Notes under the pieces: generated by a model | Databases searched by the model: none | Told to the model about the DNA's origin: nothing | What the model saw: the letters and a program-made list of their open reading frames with translations, nothing else | Program-made: the position numbers and the translations under genes | NCBI GenBank assembly: GCA_002270565.1 | Contig: NQMI01000138.1 | Coordinates: forward strand, 56,751-120,750 | DNA: 64,000 nt | Reading direction: 5' to 3' | Origin: Stenocarpella maydis | Lineage: Eukaryota; Ascomycota; Sordariomycetes; Diaporthales; Diaporthaceae | Part shown: one piece after another, positions 47,510 through 59,337 of the stretch | Layout: every line of letters starts with the position of its first letter | How positions within the stretch are numbered: the stretch's first letter is position 1

Positions 47510-50256
47510 ATGGCACAGGCGTCATCCTTAAGCTATGGACTTGGCGTTCGTGACAACAGAAGTGCAACGGCGAGCAACATGGACATCGGCAGTGTCATTA
47601 GCAACGATGACGCCGGCGGCAGTGGCGCCGGCGGGGGAGGAGGAGGAGGAGGAGGAGTGGTAGGAAGCGGCCGAAGCCTGCACCAAGCCCACAGCTTGGC
47701 CGAAGCCCCTCCAGGAGGCGGCCCTCGACCGGACGAGCCTCGCTCAAGCCAATATAGCATGCACGGGGCAAATGCCGCCTTCCGGAGCCCGAGTCCCGGC
47801 CCCGTCGGCGACGACGATGCTGTCGACTTTGCCCCCGACAGAACACGGGATCGTCTATCGGTCAGACGAACCCAGTCGGCGTCTCCGCCACGCCAAATGG
47901 AGACGTACCCGCCCGACTCGGCTGCCGGCGATGAAACGCTAAATCCATCAAGGCCGCCGTCTGTTGAGCCGACAAATAACGGTTACAGCTTTTCGGGATT
48001 CTCCCCAACCAACCTCGCATCCCAAGGCGTCTTTCCCATCAACGGATCTGATTCTTCTCAGAGAGGGAAAGCGAACAGGAGGCGCACCGGTCCCCTGTCG
48101 GCCGAGCAGCGGGAAAGGGCTGCGATCATACGGAAGATGGGTGCTTGTCATGACTGTCGTCGGAGACGAGTCGCTGTGAGTATTGGCTCTTGTTACAGGC
48201 AGCTATCAACAGGCGGAATGGATTCACGGTGATGTCTTCCTGTTTGTTGGACGGGACGCACGGCGTTGCACCAAAGACCAACAGTGTTGGCTACATCTTG
48301 AGCACGCCATGTATCTGTTGCGGGCTGCTCTGCCGTGACCCAGGCTGCATCTTCGGACAACCGTGGGGTTCTATGCAGACCTCTGGGTTCCTGTGTTCAT
48401 GGACTATCTGACTTCGAACTCTATCCTGAGGAGCAGCGTCGAGAAGATGTCCTGCTGAATTCTGTGTGGAACCCCCTGTTTGGTGGCCGTGCTTGCCTTC
48501 ACCAGAGTCTTGCAGAATACGATGGCTAATTCGACCTTTCTGTAGTGCAACCCGGGTCACCACAACATGTCATGGAACGATGCCAGAAAAAGATTCACAT
48601 CACATAGCCAGGAACTACAGGCACCTATAGCAATAAGCTCTGATCGCAGCTTTCAGCCAGTCAATGGCAACTACACCTTCGAGCCGCAAGGCATGGATCT
48701 CGATCAGTCGCCCACAAGTCAGCAAACAACCCATTCATCACCCACCGAAGCTCAGACGAGGGCCGTCAGGACCCCCTTGCCATCAGGCCCTCGCCTGGAG
48801 CGGGCTGCCCAGGCCGCAATATCCCAGCCCAGGATCGACACTCTCAGATCGACCCTGCAGAGCCATGCCTCGAGCATAATAGCGAATCCGAATCGCAGCC
48901 GATACAGTACCGTAAGCGCGCTCCTTCTCGTGTGGGAAGACGAACAGGACGAGGCGGTGAAACAGTCCGTGGAGGAACTGCGGTCGGTGCTCGACAGTCA
49001 TTACCATTATACGTTACAGATGGACGCGATACCATCCTACGAGCCTGAGCTCTCTTGGAGATGGTTGTCTAGGCGAATCGACAATTTCATGGCGGCCAAC
49101 GACCAACGAGACGCATTGAAGATCTTCTACTACAACGGCCGCACACAGCTGGACGGAACTCGGGCAATGGTTCTCGCCAGGTATGTGCAAAGCCCTTTAA
49201 GACACGTTGACAGCCGGCCGCCTGGTCTCTGATCCACACCTTTTCTATGCATTTTCTGGCACTCTCTGCACGTGCTGCCTTACTTTTTATTTGGTGTGTG
49301 GGGGGGGGGCAGGAAAAAAAANNNAAAAAAAAAAGGATAGAGGGGAAAAGAATTGTAATTGGATTAAGAGCGAAGACAGTTTTCGTTCTCCGAGAGAACG
49401 AATTCCATTGGAGAAAGGTCCTGCGTAGTAGCAAGGCGCTGTCGGATTCAAGCGAATATCAGCAGTGCGTGCTGGTGCATTGAATGCGCCCCTGGATGTT
49501 GGAAGAAGGCAGCTCTTTCTTACCATACTGGCCAGTCATGTTTCCCCCATTTACGGGTCGTTTCCTCCTTCGAGTGCTTTTCTAAAGGTTTTTTTTTATG
49601 CCAAGCATGTCTCGTAATGGAAAGCTGACAAGAGCGTCTTCAGCTCCACGCAAAGCGAGCAGCCATGCACCATCCGATGGAGCACCCTACAACCCTTATT
49701 CGAGCAGGCGGTAGCGGACACACTCGTCATCATGGACTCGCGGTACTTCGGCCTCCCGGCGGCCGCACGACGCCGTGGCACGCTGGAGATAATCGCGGCG
49801 GGTTCTTTCGAGGAGCATGCAAGCCCGCTGGCGCGGTGCGCCTTCACCCAGGCGCTGAGCGAGAAGCTGCGGACCCAGGCGGCGCGCATGCGCGCCTTCT
49901 CGGCCGCGGACCTGCACGCTCAGCTCCTCGCCGAGTACCCAAGGCTTGTGGAGGAGGTGTCCCCCGAGCGCGAGTTCCTCAGCAGCTTCCCCGCGCCCCT
50001 GCACCTGCAGCTCGCCGACAGCCACAATGTGCCGTCCGTCCTCCTCGCTCCGCTAGGTCGTAGCAGGCTGCCAAGTACCGAGAGCGCGGGCTCGGCGTCG
50101 GCGTCGGCGTCGGCATCGCCCGGGGCCCAGCTCAGCCTGACGGTGCGCCTTGACAGGGAGCCTGATATCGACCGCTGGGCTGACTGGCTGCGCATGATGC
50201 CTGAGGGCGTGCGGGAGGTCAAGGTTGAGGGCGGGTTCCGGTCTGCCCTGCGGTAG
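47510..50256 (+). CDS. caspase-like protein lacking catalytic residues, with N-terminal CCCH motif
   Basis: Three exons (47510-48175, 48546-49180, 49644-50256) give 637 residues. Introns are 370 and 463 bp, with GTGAGT/TAG and GTATGT/CAG, and phases match. The N-terminal 200 residues are low-complexity. A putative zinc site lies across the first junction: Cys213, Cys216, Cys223 and His227/228 in GACHDCRRRR-VACNPGHH. Residues about 325-540 follow the fungal C14 caspase-like pattern: SALLLVWEDEQDEAVKQSVE, LKIFYYNGRT, then VADTLVIMDSRYFG, EIIAAGSFEEHASPL and RCAFTQALSEKL. Active members have YYxGHG and DCC. Here Arg421 replaces the His and Ser466 replaces the Cys, so proteolysis is unlikely. A regulatory or scaffold role is inference. 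Confidence 0.72.
49314..49334. other. poly-A run containing NNN gap, intronic
   Basis: Adenine tract with Ns at 49322-49324, just after a G run, inside intron 2 of the caspase-like gene. The intron length is therefore approximate. Confidence 0.95.
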
Positions 50257-51817
50257 GAGAACAATCAGCAGAAAGAGCTCGGAGAGACTCTCTAGGGTCG
50301 GAGAGAGTGAATGCTCTGTCTCTTGCTAGCTCATCCATCTTGCTGGACAATGCCGCGGCCTAGGCCTCGTCCGATTTCATTCTCGATACTGAGCCTCCCT
50401 GGCTCTATTACAGGCCCCCCGAGGAGAATATCGGAGAAAATAGATTGGGCAGTGGTGGGGCCAATCCTCGGGACGTCTGCGGTCACATTCTATGCGGTTC
50501 TCTGTTTTCTCGGGGTTTGCTTATACAAGGTCTTCTTTTTTGCTTCTGTTTATACATGTTTTTTTTATGGTTATGGATGCTCCTGGTTCCTTTTTGCTTG
50601 GGTCTGAGTACCATGAGAGAGGACTCCAGCCATACTCCACGCCACACCAGGACGGAAAGCACCCAAGGTCAAGGGGGAACAAGCGTGGGAGCCAAGGAGT
50701 ATTCAGGATAACTTAACTGTGATTGGTTCCAACGCATAAAGACCTTTCTTTCTTTTCTCTTCTTCATTTTCGGTGGCGGTCGCATGCTCGGAGTATGGGC
50801 ACCTACCTTGTACTGTATACCAATTGTCTGTCGACTGGGAAGGGAGATTTCAGGCTGGTGGGCATTATCACCACGATTAGGAGTATGAAAATTACCCAGG
50901 TACAGTTTTGGGGGAAGGGGGCTCGGTTGGTCCACATGTGCAGAGACGTTTGTTGGTTTGTTTTGCTTGGCTTGCTCGCTCGCTCGGTCGGGGACACTAG
51001 GTGGGAGGAATGGCATGTTATTCTTCGCTTGTGGTTCAAATCCTCCATGTTACCCTGTGTGGGGACGGACGGACTTGTCTGTTTGGCTTGTACATTCGGT
51101 TGATGGGCCGGGGCAAGAAGACCTAGGGAGCGTAAACACAATAGTATCGGCCTCATTGCCTCTCGTGGATACACACCCCGGTCTAAGTTTTGTGCTGGAG
51201 CTTACATACTTATTGTTACTTACAAAGGGCAGACCTCATAACGCTCTGAGCGCCTCACTTGCACGGGGCATTTCGGGGACAATCGACAGTTATTGTGTAC
51301 AGTAAATGCATAAAAATTTACTAATACGCCGTGCCCAACACCTTTGTGAATGCGTAGTTGATTGGATTAGTACCCTTCCTAACCTGCCTTTCATATCCCA
51401 AGAACTTGCCCAACCCCCCGCCCAAACACCTTGCAAGCGTCCAAAAAAAAAAAAAAAAAAAAGCCCCAAAAGAAAACCACAAAAAAAAACCCACCAAAAA
51501 AGGGAGCCGAGGGAAAACAATGGAATCATCCGAGGGAGTTAAATAGAATATGGCGCATGTCATGCAGTAAACCCTGGGACCGCGAAGCAGCACTCCTTGG
51601 ACGCTTCCCGTAAACTCCGCGCCCCCGATAACGCCAGGGGAGAATTTGTACCCCCTTTTATGGAAGCCCCGGATTTAGATTATTGCACATTTTGGTGTGC
51701 ACACAGAATGCTGTCCGTTGTCCAGCGGGCCATGCGAGGTCGTATCCCGGCCCGGGTGAGGCAAGTCATTAAATTCATCTTGTTTCGATGCGATTCCGAA
51801 GATGACCAGGGTCTCCC
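50257..51817. other. intergenic, convergent 3' flanks
   Basis: No gene is supported. A 20-base A run lies at 51443-51462, and A/C-rich stretches follow to about 51510. The two flanking genes converge here. Confidence 0.6.
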
Positions 51818-51928
51818 CTACACGAGCAGCAGGGAGGCGGCGGCGACGGCGAGGCCGGCGGCGAGCGCCGGCGCGGCCCTGGCGGGGCCGGACACCCTGG
51901 GCCCGGCGGCTCTCGTGGGCTGTCGCGT
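51818..51928 (-). other. in-frame GPI-anchor-like tail beyond the stop
   Basis: After the phospholipase stop TGA (51931-51929) the same frame continues for exactly 36 codons to TAG (51820-51818). It ends in a hydrophobic stretch (ALAAGLAVAAASLLLV) preceded by small residues (RVSGPARAAP). That is the form of a GPI-attachment signal, which fungal phospholipases B normally carry. Confidence 0.65.
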
Positions 51929-53860
51929 TCAGACGCGGCTCGTAGGGGCGGGCTGGGCGGTGGCGAGGGTGCCGTTCCAGCAGTAGCGGGCGAAGCAGGC
52001 GTCGCAGGCCTGGGGGGCGGGGGTCCCCGTGCGGGCGAGGCTGCGGCTGAGCACGGCGCAGGCGACGCAGGCGGGCCAGGCGGGGTCGACGGTGCCGTTG
52101 GCCTGGGAGGCGGCGTTGAGGCCGTTGCGGATGATGTCGAGCTTCTGCTGGCGGGTGTAGCTGGGGTCGAAGGTGGAGACGTTGGAGCTGGCGGTGTAGG
52201 GGGCGTTGGGGACGTAGACGACGAGGGGCGGCACGGACTGGCCCGGCGAGAGGGTGAAGTTGGAGGGGTCGCAGCCGAAGAAGGCCGGGCGGCTGTTGAG
52301 GCCCAGGTTGATGAAGGTGTTCGCGTCGGGCACGGGGGGGAACAGGGTCCCGTTGGCGATGGGGCTCAGGCTGCGGTCGTATGTCGCGCGCAGGGCGGTC
52401 CCGTTGGGCCAGTTGAAGGTCGTGTCGGCGCTGCTGTCGACGGCGAAGATGACGTCGACGGCGCGGACGGGCTGGAGGAGGGGGCTGAGCGGGATGTTCT
52501 GGAGGTCCTCGCCGCCGTCGACGAGGCCCAGCTCGGCCTGGTCGGCGTTGGGGTTGGTCGCGTTGTGCCAGCCCAGGAAGGGGTTGGGCACCCACTGCGC
52601 GATGTCGTTGTTGTCCTCGCTGTTGTGCTGTGGTCAGTGATGGTGTACACATATGTAGTCCATGAGGGGGAGATCTGCCGTGCTGCTGCTCTCGACTTAC
52701 CCAAGGGGCGCCAGGATTTTGGTGAGGGCGCTCCCTACGAACGCGGGCACGTCGGCATACTGGGAGATGTTGGTGGTCAAGAAGGTGTTGAACAGGGAAG
52801 AGCTGGTGCCCATCATGTAGCCGGCATTATCAAAGCCCAGCACGCAGCTGCCGCCGCTTGGGACCACGCCGCCCGAGAAGTTGGACGCCAGATATTGCGT
52901 GGGCGCGAAACCATAGACGGTAGGGTCAAAGGACCCCATCTCCCACGGGTTGATCTCGTAGTTGGTCGCGTTCAGGCTGACAATGCTGACCCCGGGGTCC
53001 CTCCCGTCGGCGACAACCATGGGCATGGGGATGGCGCCGCTGCTGAGCTGCGGGTCCAGGGCGAAGGAGCTCCAGGTGTACGCCACGCCGCCCTCGGTGG
53101 CGTTGATGAGCTGGTAGGACAGGGCCCTCCCCCAGTAGTCCGTGACCGACGTCTGGAAGCCGGCGTCGGCCTTGCTGCTGACGGCGGAGCTGACCTGGTC
53201 CCAGTAGCTGACGGTGCTGATGACGGCTATGCCCTCCTTGGGGCCCTCGAAGATGTTGTTCTCAAAGGCCCAGACCGAGGACCCGGGGCTGCCGTCCATC
53301 AGGTCCACCACGGTCGTGAAGTTGTTGCTGTACAGGGAGCCCACCAGCCAGCCGCCACCAGAGAGCCCCGCCACGTACGTCGCCGCCTGCAGCAGACCAC
53401 CGATGCCGCCGGCATCCAGAGACCCCGGCGTCCTGGCGTCCGCGGCTGCGATGAAGCCTGCGCCGTTCATCAGGGCCCGGTAGCCCCCCCCGCTCACGGC
53501 AATGCCGATGTTGGGCAGCGCCGAGACGTTGTTCCTGTGGCTGTTGATGTACGCGGCGCCGTCGAAGCCCGAGATCCCGGCTCGGCTGACAAAGTCAGCC
53601 ATGGGCTGCACGGTGGCCGGGCGCCTCTTGGCGAGCCAGTCCGTCTCGTCCTGGCTGAGGGTCGCAGCACTGCGGATGGTAGGACGCAGTGAGGGACAGT
53701 CGACGACTGCAGGGGCATATCCGCCGCTGGCGGCATTTGGGAGGGCCCTTGCGGCGCCGACGAGAGCACGCTCATGTGCCGGGATGGAGCTTGCTGCCGT
53801 CAGGGCTATGCAAGTGGCCGGGAGAAGGCACGCGACCAGCCTTGATGTGGTCGGTGCCAT
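51929..53860 (-). CDS. phospholipase B / lysophospholipase, secreted
   Basis: Releases fatty acids from (lyso)phospholipids at the cell surface or outside the cell. Two exons (53860-52701 and 52619-51929) with intron 52700-52620; the acceptor CAACAG was chosen because it restores the [14 protein letters not shown] block. Total is 616 residues. It has a signal peptide (about 1-23), the oxyanion-type loop [13 protein letters not shown], the nucleophile motif GLSGGGW with Ser near 167, and the catalytic Asp in [11 protein letters not shown]. Many N-glycosylation sites and a C-terminal Cys cluster ([19 protein letters not shown]) are visible. The frame stops at TGA after APTSRV, before an in-frame GPI-type tail. 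So the protein is either secreted without an anchor, made by read-through, or affected by a sequence error. Confidence 0.9.
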
Positions 53861-55564
53861 GGTGCAGGGTGAGTGGAGACGGCAGGTTGGGAGATGGGAT
53901 AGGTAGTTGAGAAACAGAGGCCCGCGGGAAACAGTACTGGAAATGCCGAGGGCCTATGGCACCATACTTGTGATCCCACCTAGTAAGCCTGGGGAGGTTA
54001 AATAATAAAAGAAAGAAGGGGAGACGGGGCCAGCCGGAATGAGATGAGATGAGAGAGGATGGGACAGGATGGGGTGTCAGGCGTCTGACTTGCATGCAGT
54101 GCGTGAGATGTGAGATCCAAGAGTAGTAATAAGGGCAAGGAGGCGTAGTCTGGGGGTGGCTCGCGGTCCGGGTTGGTTGCTGCTGTTATGGCCGTCACGG
54201 ATAACTCGGAACAGCCTCACTCTGCTCAGGGCGTCATGTGTGGCGGAGCGTGCATGTATGTAACACGCGCGGTTCGAGTCTATACGAGGCTTACAACAAG
54301 ACACCAGGAGAGGTAGCGACAGCTGAGGGAGAGGGAGACCAAGAGACAGAGACGTGGCGCAGTGGTGGTGGTCCAGAACAGTTTGGTAGCACGGCGGAGA
54401 GAGTTCCAGAATTTGTCTGGCTGGACGGCAAGATTGAGGATGGTGCTGGGAGACAAGTACACACGTAAGATGGGCCCGCGAATATTCGCGGGCGGCAGCA
54501 CTTGATTACTTATACTGGGCTTGGTCAGGTATATTTAACTCTATACCACCCATCATCAAGGTCGATTCCGTGTCCGGAATATAAGAGCACCCCGTACAAA
54601 CCCCCCACTACCAACCGTTAAATCGAATTCTACCTTTTTTTACTGGCCATTCCCGACCCACGAGGTCGCACTCTAGCAATTGCTACACATACCAGCAGCA
54701 AAGGAGACCTGGAGTGGAGAGGTCTAGTTCGAGCAGACTCTCGACCAACGAAGAGGCATTTATGCGTGGTGCAGCGCGATGAAATCGCAGCCTTGCCTGG
54801 CCTGTCGAGACCGACAAACCTAGTCGGCAGTTTCTGAAACTGCCCAGCAGCAGCAGCGCACGCAGACGAACCAAAAAAAGACCCACCTAGGCCGTATTCC
54901 GGGCCCATGCAGATCTTCCCTGGGCCCTGATCGGCCGGATCTCCCCTGGTCCTGGCCCCGCGTTCAGGCACGTGTCGGCCGCCCTGCATTCCCGCACCGC
55001 GCCCTGCCCACCTGACATATCATCTCGTACATAGTGTAAGTACCTAATCCAAGCTGCCCACTCGGCGCCATCCCGGGGCCACAAGCTAGGGCGGCGGGCT
55101 AACAATGTGACCCAGGCTGTGACGCAATGGCGCCACTCCCGCCTCCCAGGCCCGAAAAGGTGTGTGCCGCGAGGGGCGTTGGAAACCGCGAGCTTGTTAC
55201 ATAGTAGCAGCCACGAGGCGGTGGTGCGCAACGACAAGAACAACGTCTTTGTCTGCTTTGCTGGTGTTGGCGTTGGTGTTGGGGAATCGCTGCTGCCATG
55301 CATGACAAGACCCAAGCCACCAAGAGACAGTGGTGATCCCCTCCACAGGCACTTGTTTATGTGCACAACCTGACAACCCAAATCAGCCAAGCCGCAGCTC
55401 GTCGCCACATGTGGGCAGTCGTGTGCCCCTGTTGGCTCGCTTCTCGACGTCAGACTGTTTTGACTTTCAGCCCCATCCTCTTGTTTGAGACCCGCGGTCG
55501 TCATCGCCCCGCGGCCGGCCTCAGCCCAAGGCCCGGCCGGCCGAGCCCGCGGGCCTGCGGTGTC

Positions 55565-55601
<37 letters not shown>

Positions 55602-55837
55602 GGCTCTTGCGCGACCCGCGGGCTGGCTTCCTGGCTGGCTGGCTTCCTGGAGGCCGGGGACACTCTGCTGGCCCTTAGCCCGGGGCCAAAATTGTGCTTG
55701 TCCCTGTTCCCCTTGCGGCCGCCATTTACTGCTTTCATCCCCCCGGCATACAGCCGGGCGACGTTGCTCACTGTCGCTTTTAAGACCAATTTATCCGTCG
55801 GGCCCGGGGGCGCTTTGGAACCCAGGGGGCTCTCTTG
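53861..55837. other. intergenic
   Basis: Promoter side of the phospholipase B gene and 3' flank of the membrane-protein gene. A 300-codon minus-strand frame (54887-55789) crosses a microsatellite and has no domain, so it is not called. No gene is supported. Confidence 0.55.
55566..55598. repeat. GT microsatellite
   Basis: About 16 GT units, about 240 bp past the stop of the membrane-protein gene. Confidence 0.95.
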
Positions 55838-57991
55838 TCACGCATACAACTTCGCAGCCCTTGGGCCGCCCCCACGCCTCCGTGCCCTCGGCATTGAGAC
55901 TACAGAAATCCGGCCACACTCTCCATCGTCAGCAACCTCATACCCGACAGGCGGCAGCTTCTCCAGCTCCTTGAGCAGGGCGCTGTTCCCGTAGGCTCCC
56001 GTGTCCCGGCCCAGGTCGTTCCGGATCGCGCCCCCCACGTCGAGGATGTTCCTCACCACCCCGGAGCCCCGTCGGTTCATCCGAAACAGGCTGCTGTTAA
56101 TGTGCACGTCGAGCCACATCCCGAAGCACCCCACGATCCAGCACACCTCGAGGATGAGGCCGATGAGCGTGATCATGCTGGAGAACCCCCAGACGTAGCC
56201 CTGCTCGCTGATGCACTGCAGGTTACCTTGCTGGCGGAAGTCGGACGTGAGCAGGGCGTCCTTGTAGCACAAGCACATTCCCCCGTGCCCAACCCAGTTG
56301 CAGTCGTCCTTGCGCGCCGGAAAGCTCATAAACGGCGCCTCGAGCGGGATGCCCGAGCCATTCCACCAGAATGTGGAGTTGTAGGGCACCAGGGGTAGTC
56401 TCCCGTATGCCTCTCGCCAGTAGCTCGTGTTGATGGACGCGTCCAGCTCGAAGGTGGCGTTGAACCATGGCCTGTCCGGGTCCGCGACTTCCTGACCCGC
56501 GCCCGCAAACTGGAAGCCTGTGAACTGTCGGTAGAGCCCCTCTGGTCCTGGTCGATCACTGTAGAACCTAGCGCTTCCCACGCCAGATATCGTGTAGGTA
56601 TATAGCCAGTCGTTGAAATCCACCGTCTCGTTCAAAATGACCGTGGGGTCCACGCTGGAAAAGAAGTCTTGAATGGCTTGTCTCGTCCGGCCATCTGTGA
56701 TATTGTCAGTATACAGCGCCGAGTCAGGGTATCCTGAAGAAAAGCATTACAAGCGATGATGTTTTCCCACTCGGCCGAGACATCCGTTATGTTACAGAAG
56801 CTCAGGCCCCCGAGATATTCAAAAGAGTCAACGCACGCGCCCAGCTTCGGCCCCTGCACGAGGGCAGGTACAGCTCCGTTGAGCCTCTCCGTGTCGGCCG
56901 TCGTGCACAGCCTGAGGCTGTCTGAGTCGACCGTTACGTACGAGTGATCGTCCATCAGGTACGCAGGCTTGCTTGGGTTTAGGTACCCCGTCGCGGCGCT
57001 CCATATTGACGCGAAGGCGAGCACGTATAAGATGGCGAGGAGGAACCACACCGCTGAGAAAACGGCCCGTGCTGGCCTCTTTGTGCACAGGAACCGTATT
57101 GTGGACCACAGCGCTGGTAATGATGCGGTGGCAAATAGAACTAGAGTGTTCAGAGTCAGCCATCTAGTAACCATGCGTTTATTTTGAAGACGAATAGGCC
57201 ATGTTATGACAACAGCAAGTCCAAAAGTCTCCAGACCGCCGTGTATCCCTCAAAATTGGCCAGCAATCGCAAGTGTTTGTTCCTTCGAGGGTTGCAAATG
57301 AATTCAGAGGCTGCTTACTATCAAGCTGAAAGTAGTACGGCACCGACGAGTATTCCATCATCCATGCCAGCTGCGACGCCGCAACCTGGTACAGCAACCA
57401 GCCGTGCAGGAACCTCCCGCCTTGGCCGACGATCGTGTCCCAAGCGAGATCCAGCAGCTTTGCCCTCGTGAAGGAGAGGTCCCTCGCGATCTGCAGGTTG
57501 ATGTAGAAGCTCCTCTCGACCGCGGGCACGCTATAGCCCCCGCAGTCCTGCGTCATGGGCGGCACCGAGAAGAGGTCAAGTTCCGGCAGCACGGAGAGGA
57601 CCTTGATGCTGATGATAGTCAAGGCCAAGGCAGCGCCGAGCTCGAAGAATAGTAGGGCAATCTGCCAATTGCTTAGAGGCGTGAGCGCCCTTGGCGGTAG
57701 ATGTGCTTCGCCGTCGCTCTTGAGATCATCGTTGTAGCTTTTCGTGGCATTTCTTCCCCTCAGGGCCCCGGACGTGGACTCGCAGAGGCCTTGCTTGGAA
57801 GCATCTTGATCGGATTCCAGCAGGTGGTAAGAGGGAGGCGATGCGGGGCTGGCGGCAGCCTCTGCGCGCACGGTATCATCAGCGAGCCCGTCCCTGTCTT
57901 GTGTCTCTAGTGCCGAGTAACTCTGGCCTTGGCGACTGCCATCGTCGTTGCTGGCCTCTGAGGCACGCGATGCTGGAATGTTCCGGGCCAT
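55838..57991 (-). CDS. fungal multi-pass membrane protein, function unknown
   Basis: Three exons (57991-57319, 57248-56751, 56694-55838) with introns 57318-57249 (GTAAGC/GAG) and 56750-56695 (GTAATG/CAG) give 675 residues, with phases consistent. The N-terminal 100 residues are hydrophilic and Ser/Asp-rich. Helices are visible in LLFFELGAALALTIISIKVL, GLAVVITWPIRL, LNTLVLFATASLPALW, FSAVWFLLAILYVLAFASIW and SMITLIGLILEVCWIVGCFG. A large, probably extracytosolic loop of about 300 residues before the last helix carries N-glycosylation sites and paired Cys (DDCNWVGHGGMCLCY). The C terminus is basic. I recognise no named family. The second intron was placed so that AYGRTRQAIQDFFSSVDPT reads through into the last exon. 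The acceptor GAG of intron 1 is non-canonical and less certain. Confidence 0.68.
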
Positions 57992-59337
57992 GGCTGTATC
58001 TTGGTGTCCAATCCGGGGTGGTCATCATCGCAAGCAGCATGAGAGCCCTCAGCAACTCATCCATACACTCTGACACTTCGGCTGAGCGCGGGAGCGAGTC
58101 TGGTCTTAAGTATTGACCAATGCTGGGAGAAAACGAACTCCCGCGCGTAGCTGCGCCGTGGCACCGTCACCCGGCTGCCCGAGTGCGGGTTTCAGCTGCT
58201 CGGCGCCGAAGGAGTCAGACCCTGGCACAGCCCGCCAGATTCCGCTCGCGCCCATCCAACCAACAGGCGAGCCTGGCGAGATGCATAATCAGGCACCGGG
58301 AGGAGCGAGCGATCACCAGAGGCTGTGAGCACGCGAGCAGGCAGCAGCCTCGAGGTGATCGTCGGTGGCGGGGTCCATGCGGGCAATTGAGCTACTGTGT
58401 TACACGGGGCTTGTTGTCAATGAGGAAATTGTACGACTGGTCTGGTCCCTAAGGATACAATTCCGTAAATAGTCTCGGGTTTTCCAGAAGCCCACCTAGA
58501 CAACCCACCCAGGGCGTAGTCTCATGCGGGCTTGCTTCCTTGTGGGAGGACCAGATAATTGCCGTAGTAGTCCTACTGTAGGACAATCTCATGCGTCCCT
58601 GTGTCTGGTGCAAACATCAAGCAAACTTCAGTACGTCGACTTGGTCACGTTCCGGACCATAATGGGGTCAACCATATCTCAGTCAAGACAGCAAGTAACC
58701 TGCTTGCTTGAAATGGCCCCACACGGATGCCTTGGAATTCGAAACGGAAGATATGTAGAGTGACGCATATGATGATAATGGACATGTCACGGCTATAACG
58801 TCTTAAATATCCCACGCAGTCAAGGCTCGCCGTCATTATTCCGGCTGCGAGCAACCGTGCAGCCGACTGAACGGTGGCAGCTGGCGTTCTGCATATCAGT
58901 CGTCTTGACCATTGCTATCGGAACTCTGATCCCAGTGTTCTGCATCACAGAGATGGCATAGGTCGCGGGCTAGGAGAGGGGGTAGTTTGAGCACGATAAT
59001 AACATGACGGGGCAGGATGTGTGGTTTGAAGTCGACCGATCTTTGGATGTTGAGGTCCAACGTGTTGGGGTTCCCATCTTGCCCGCCAGCGGCTGACTAA
59101 TAACGCCGCGGCCGGTGCCGATAGCTCGCCTAATCTTTTTCCAACCTGCAAGGGTCCGTCCCTTGGAGCGATTCGGAAATTCTTCGCATGCGCTCAGCAC
59201 ACAGCACGCAGCTTATGACTCCAACCTTCGAAATGATAATCTCTCCACGTTCATTCCGATGATATAAACCAATTTCAATCTGTTTTGCTGCTTCGAATTC
59301 CTTGGATCCGCTGCACCTCCTCACTCCCCCCAAAACC
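57992..59337. other. intergenic, divergent promoters
   Basis: Lies between the membrane-protein gene and the divergent Tma23 gene. No frame is supported. Confidence 0.6.

Noticed and set aside
51675..52652. 325-codon frame inside the phospholipase gene
   Set aside because: Arg/Pro-rich shadow of the GC-rich phospholipase exon in another frame.
54262..54285. T-arm-like GGTTCGAGTC
   Set aside because: Flanking bases do not pair into a T stem and no cloverleaf can be built.
54887..55789. 300-codon minus-strand frame
   Set aside because: Crosses a GT microsatellite (His-Thr run), shows no domain, and competing frames on the plus strand are equally long.
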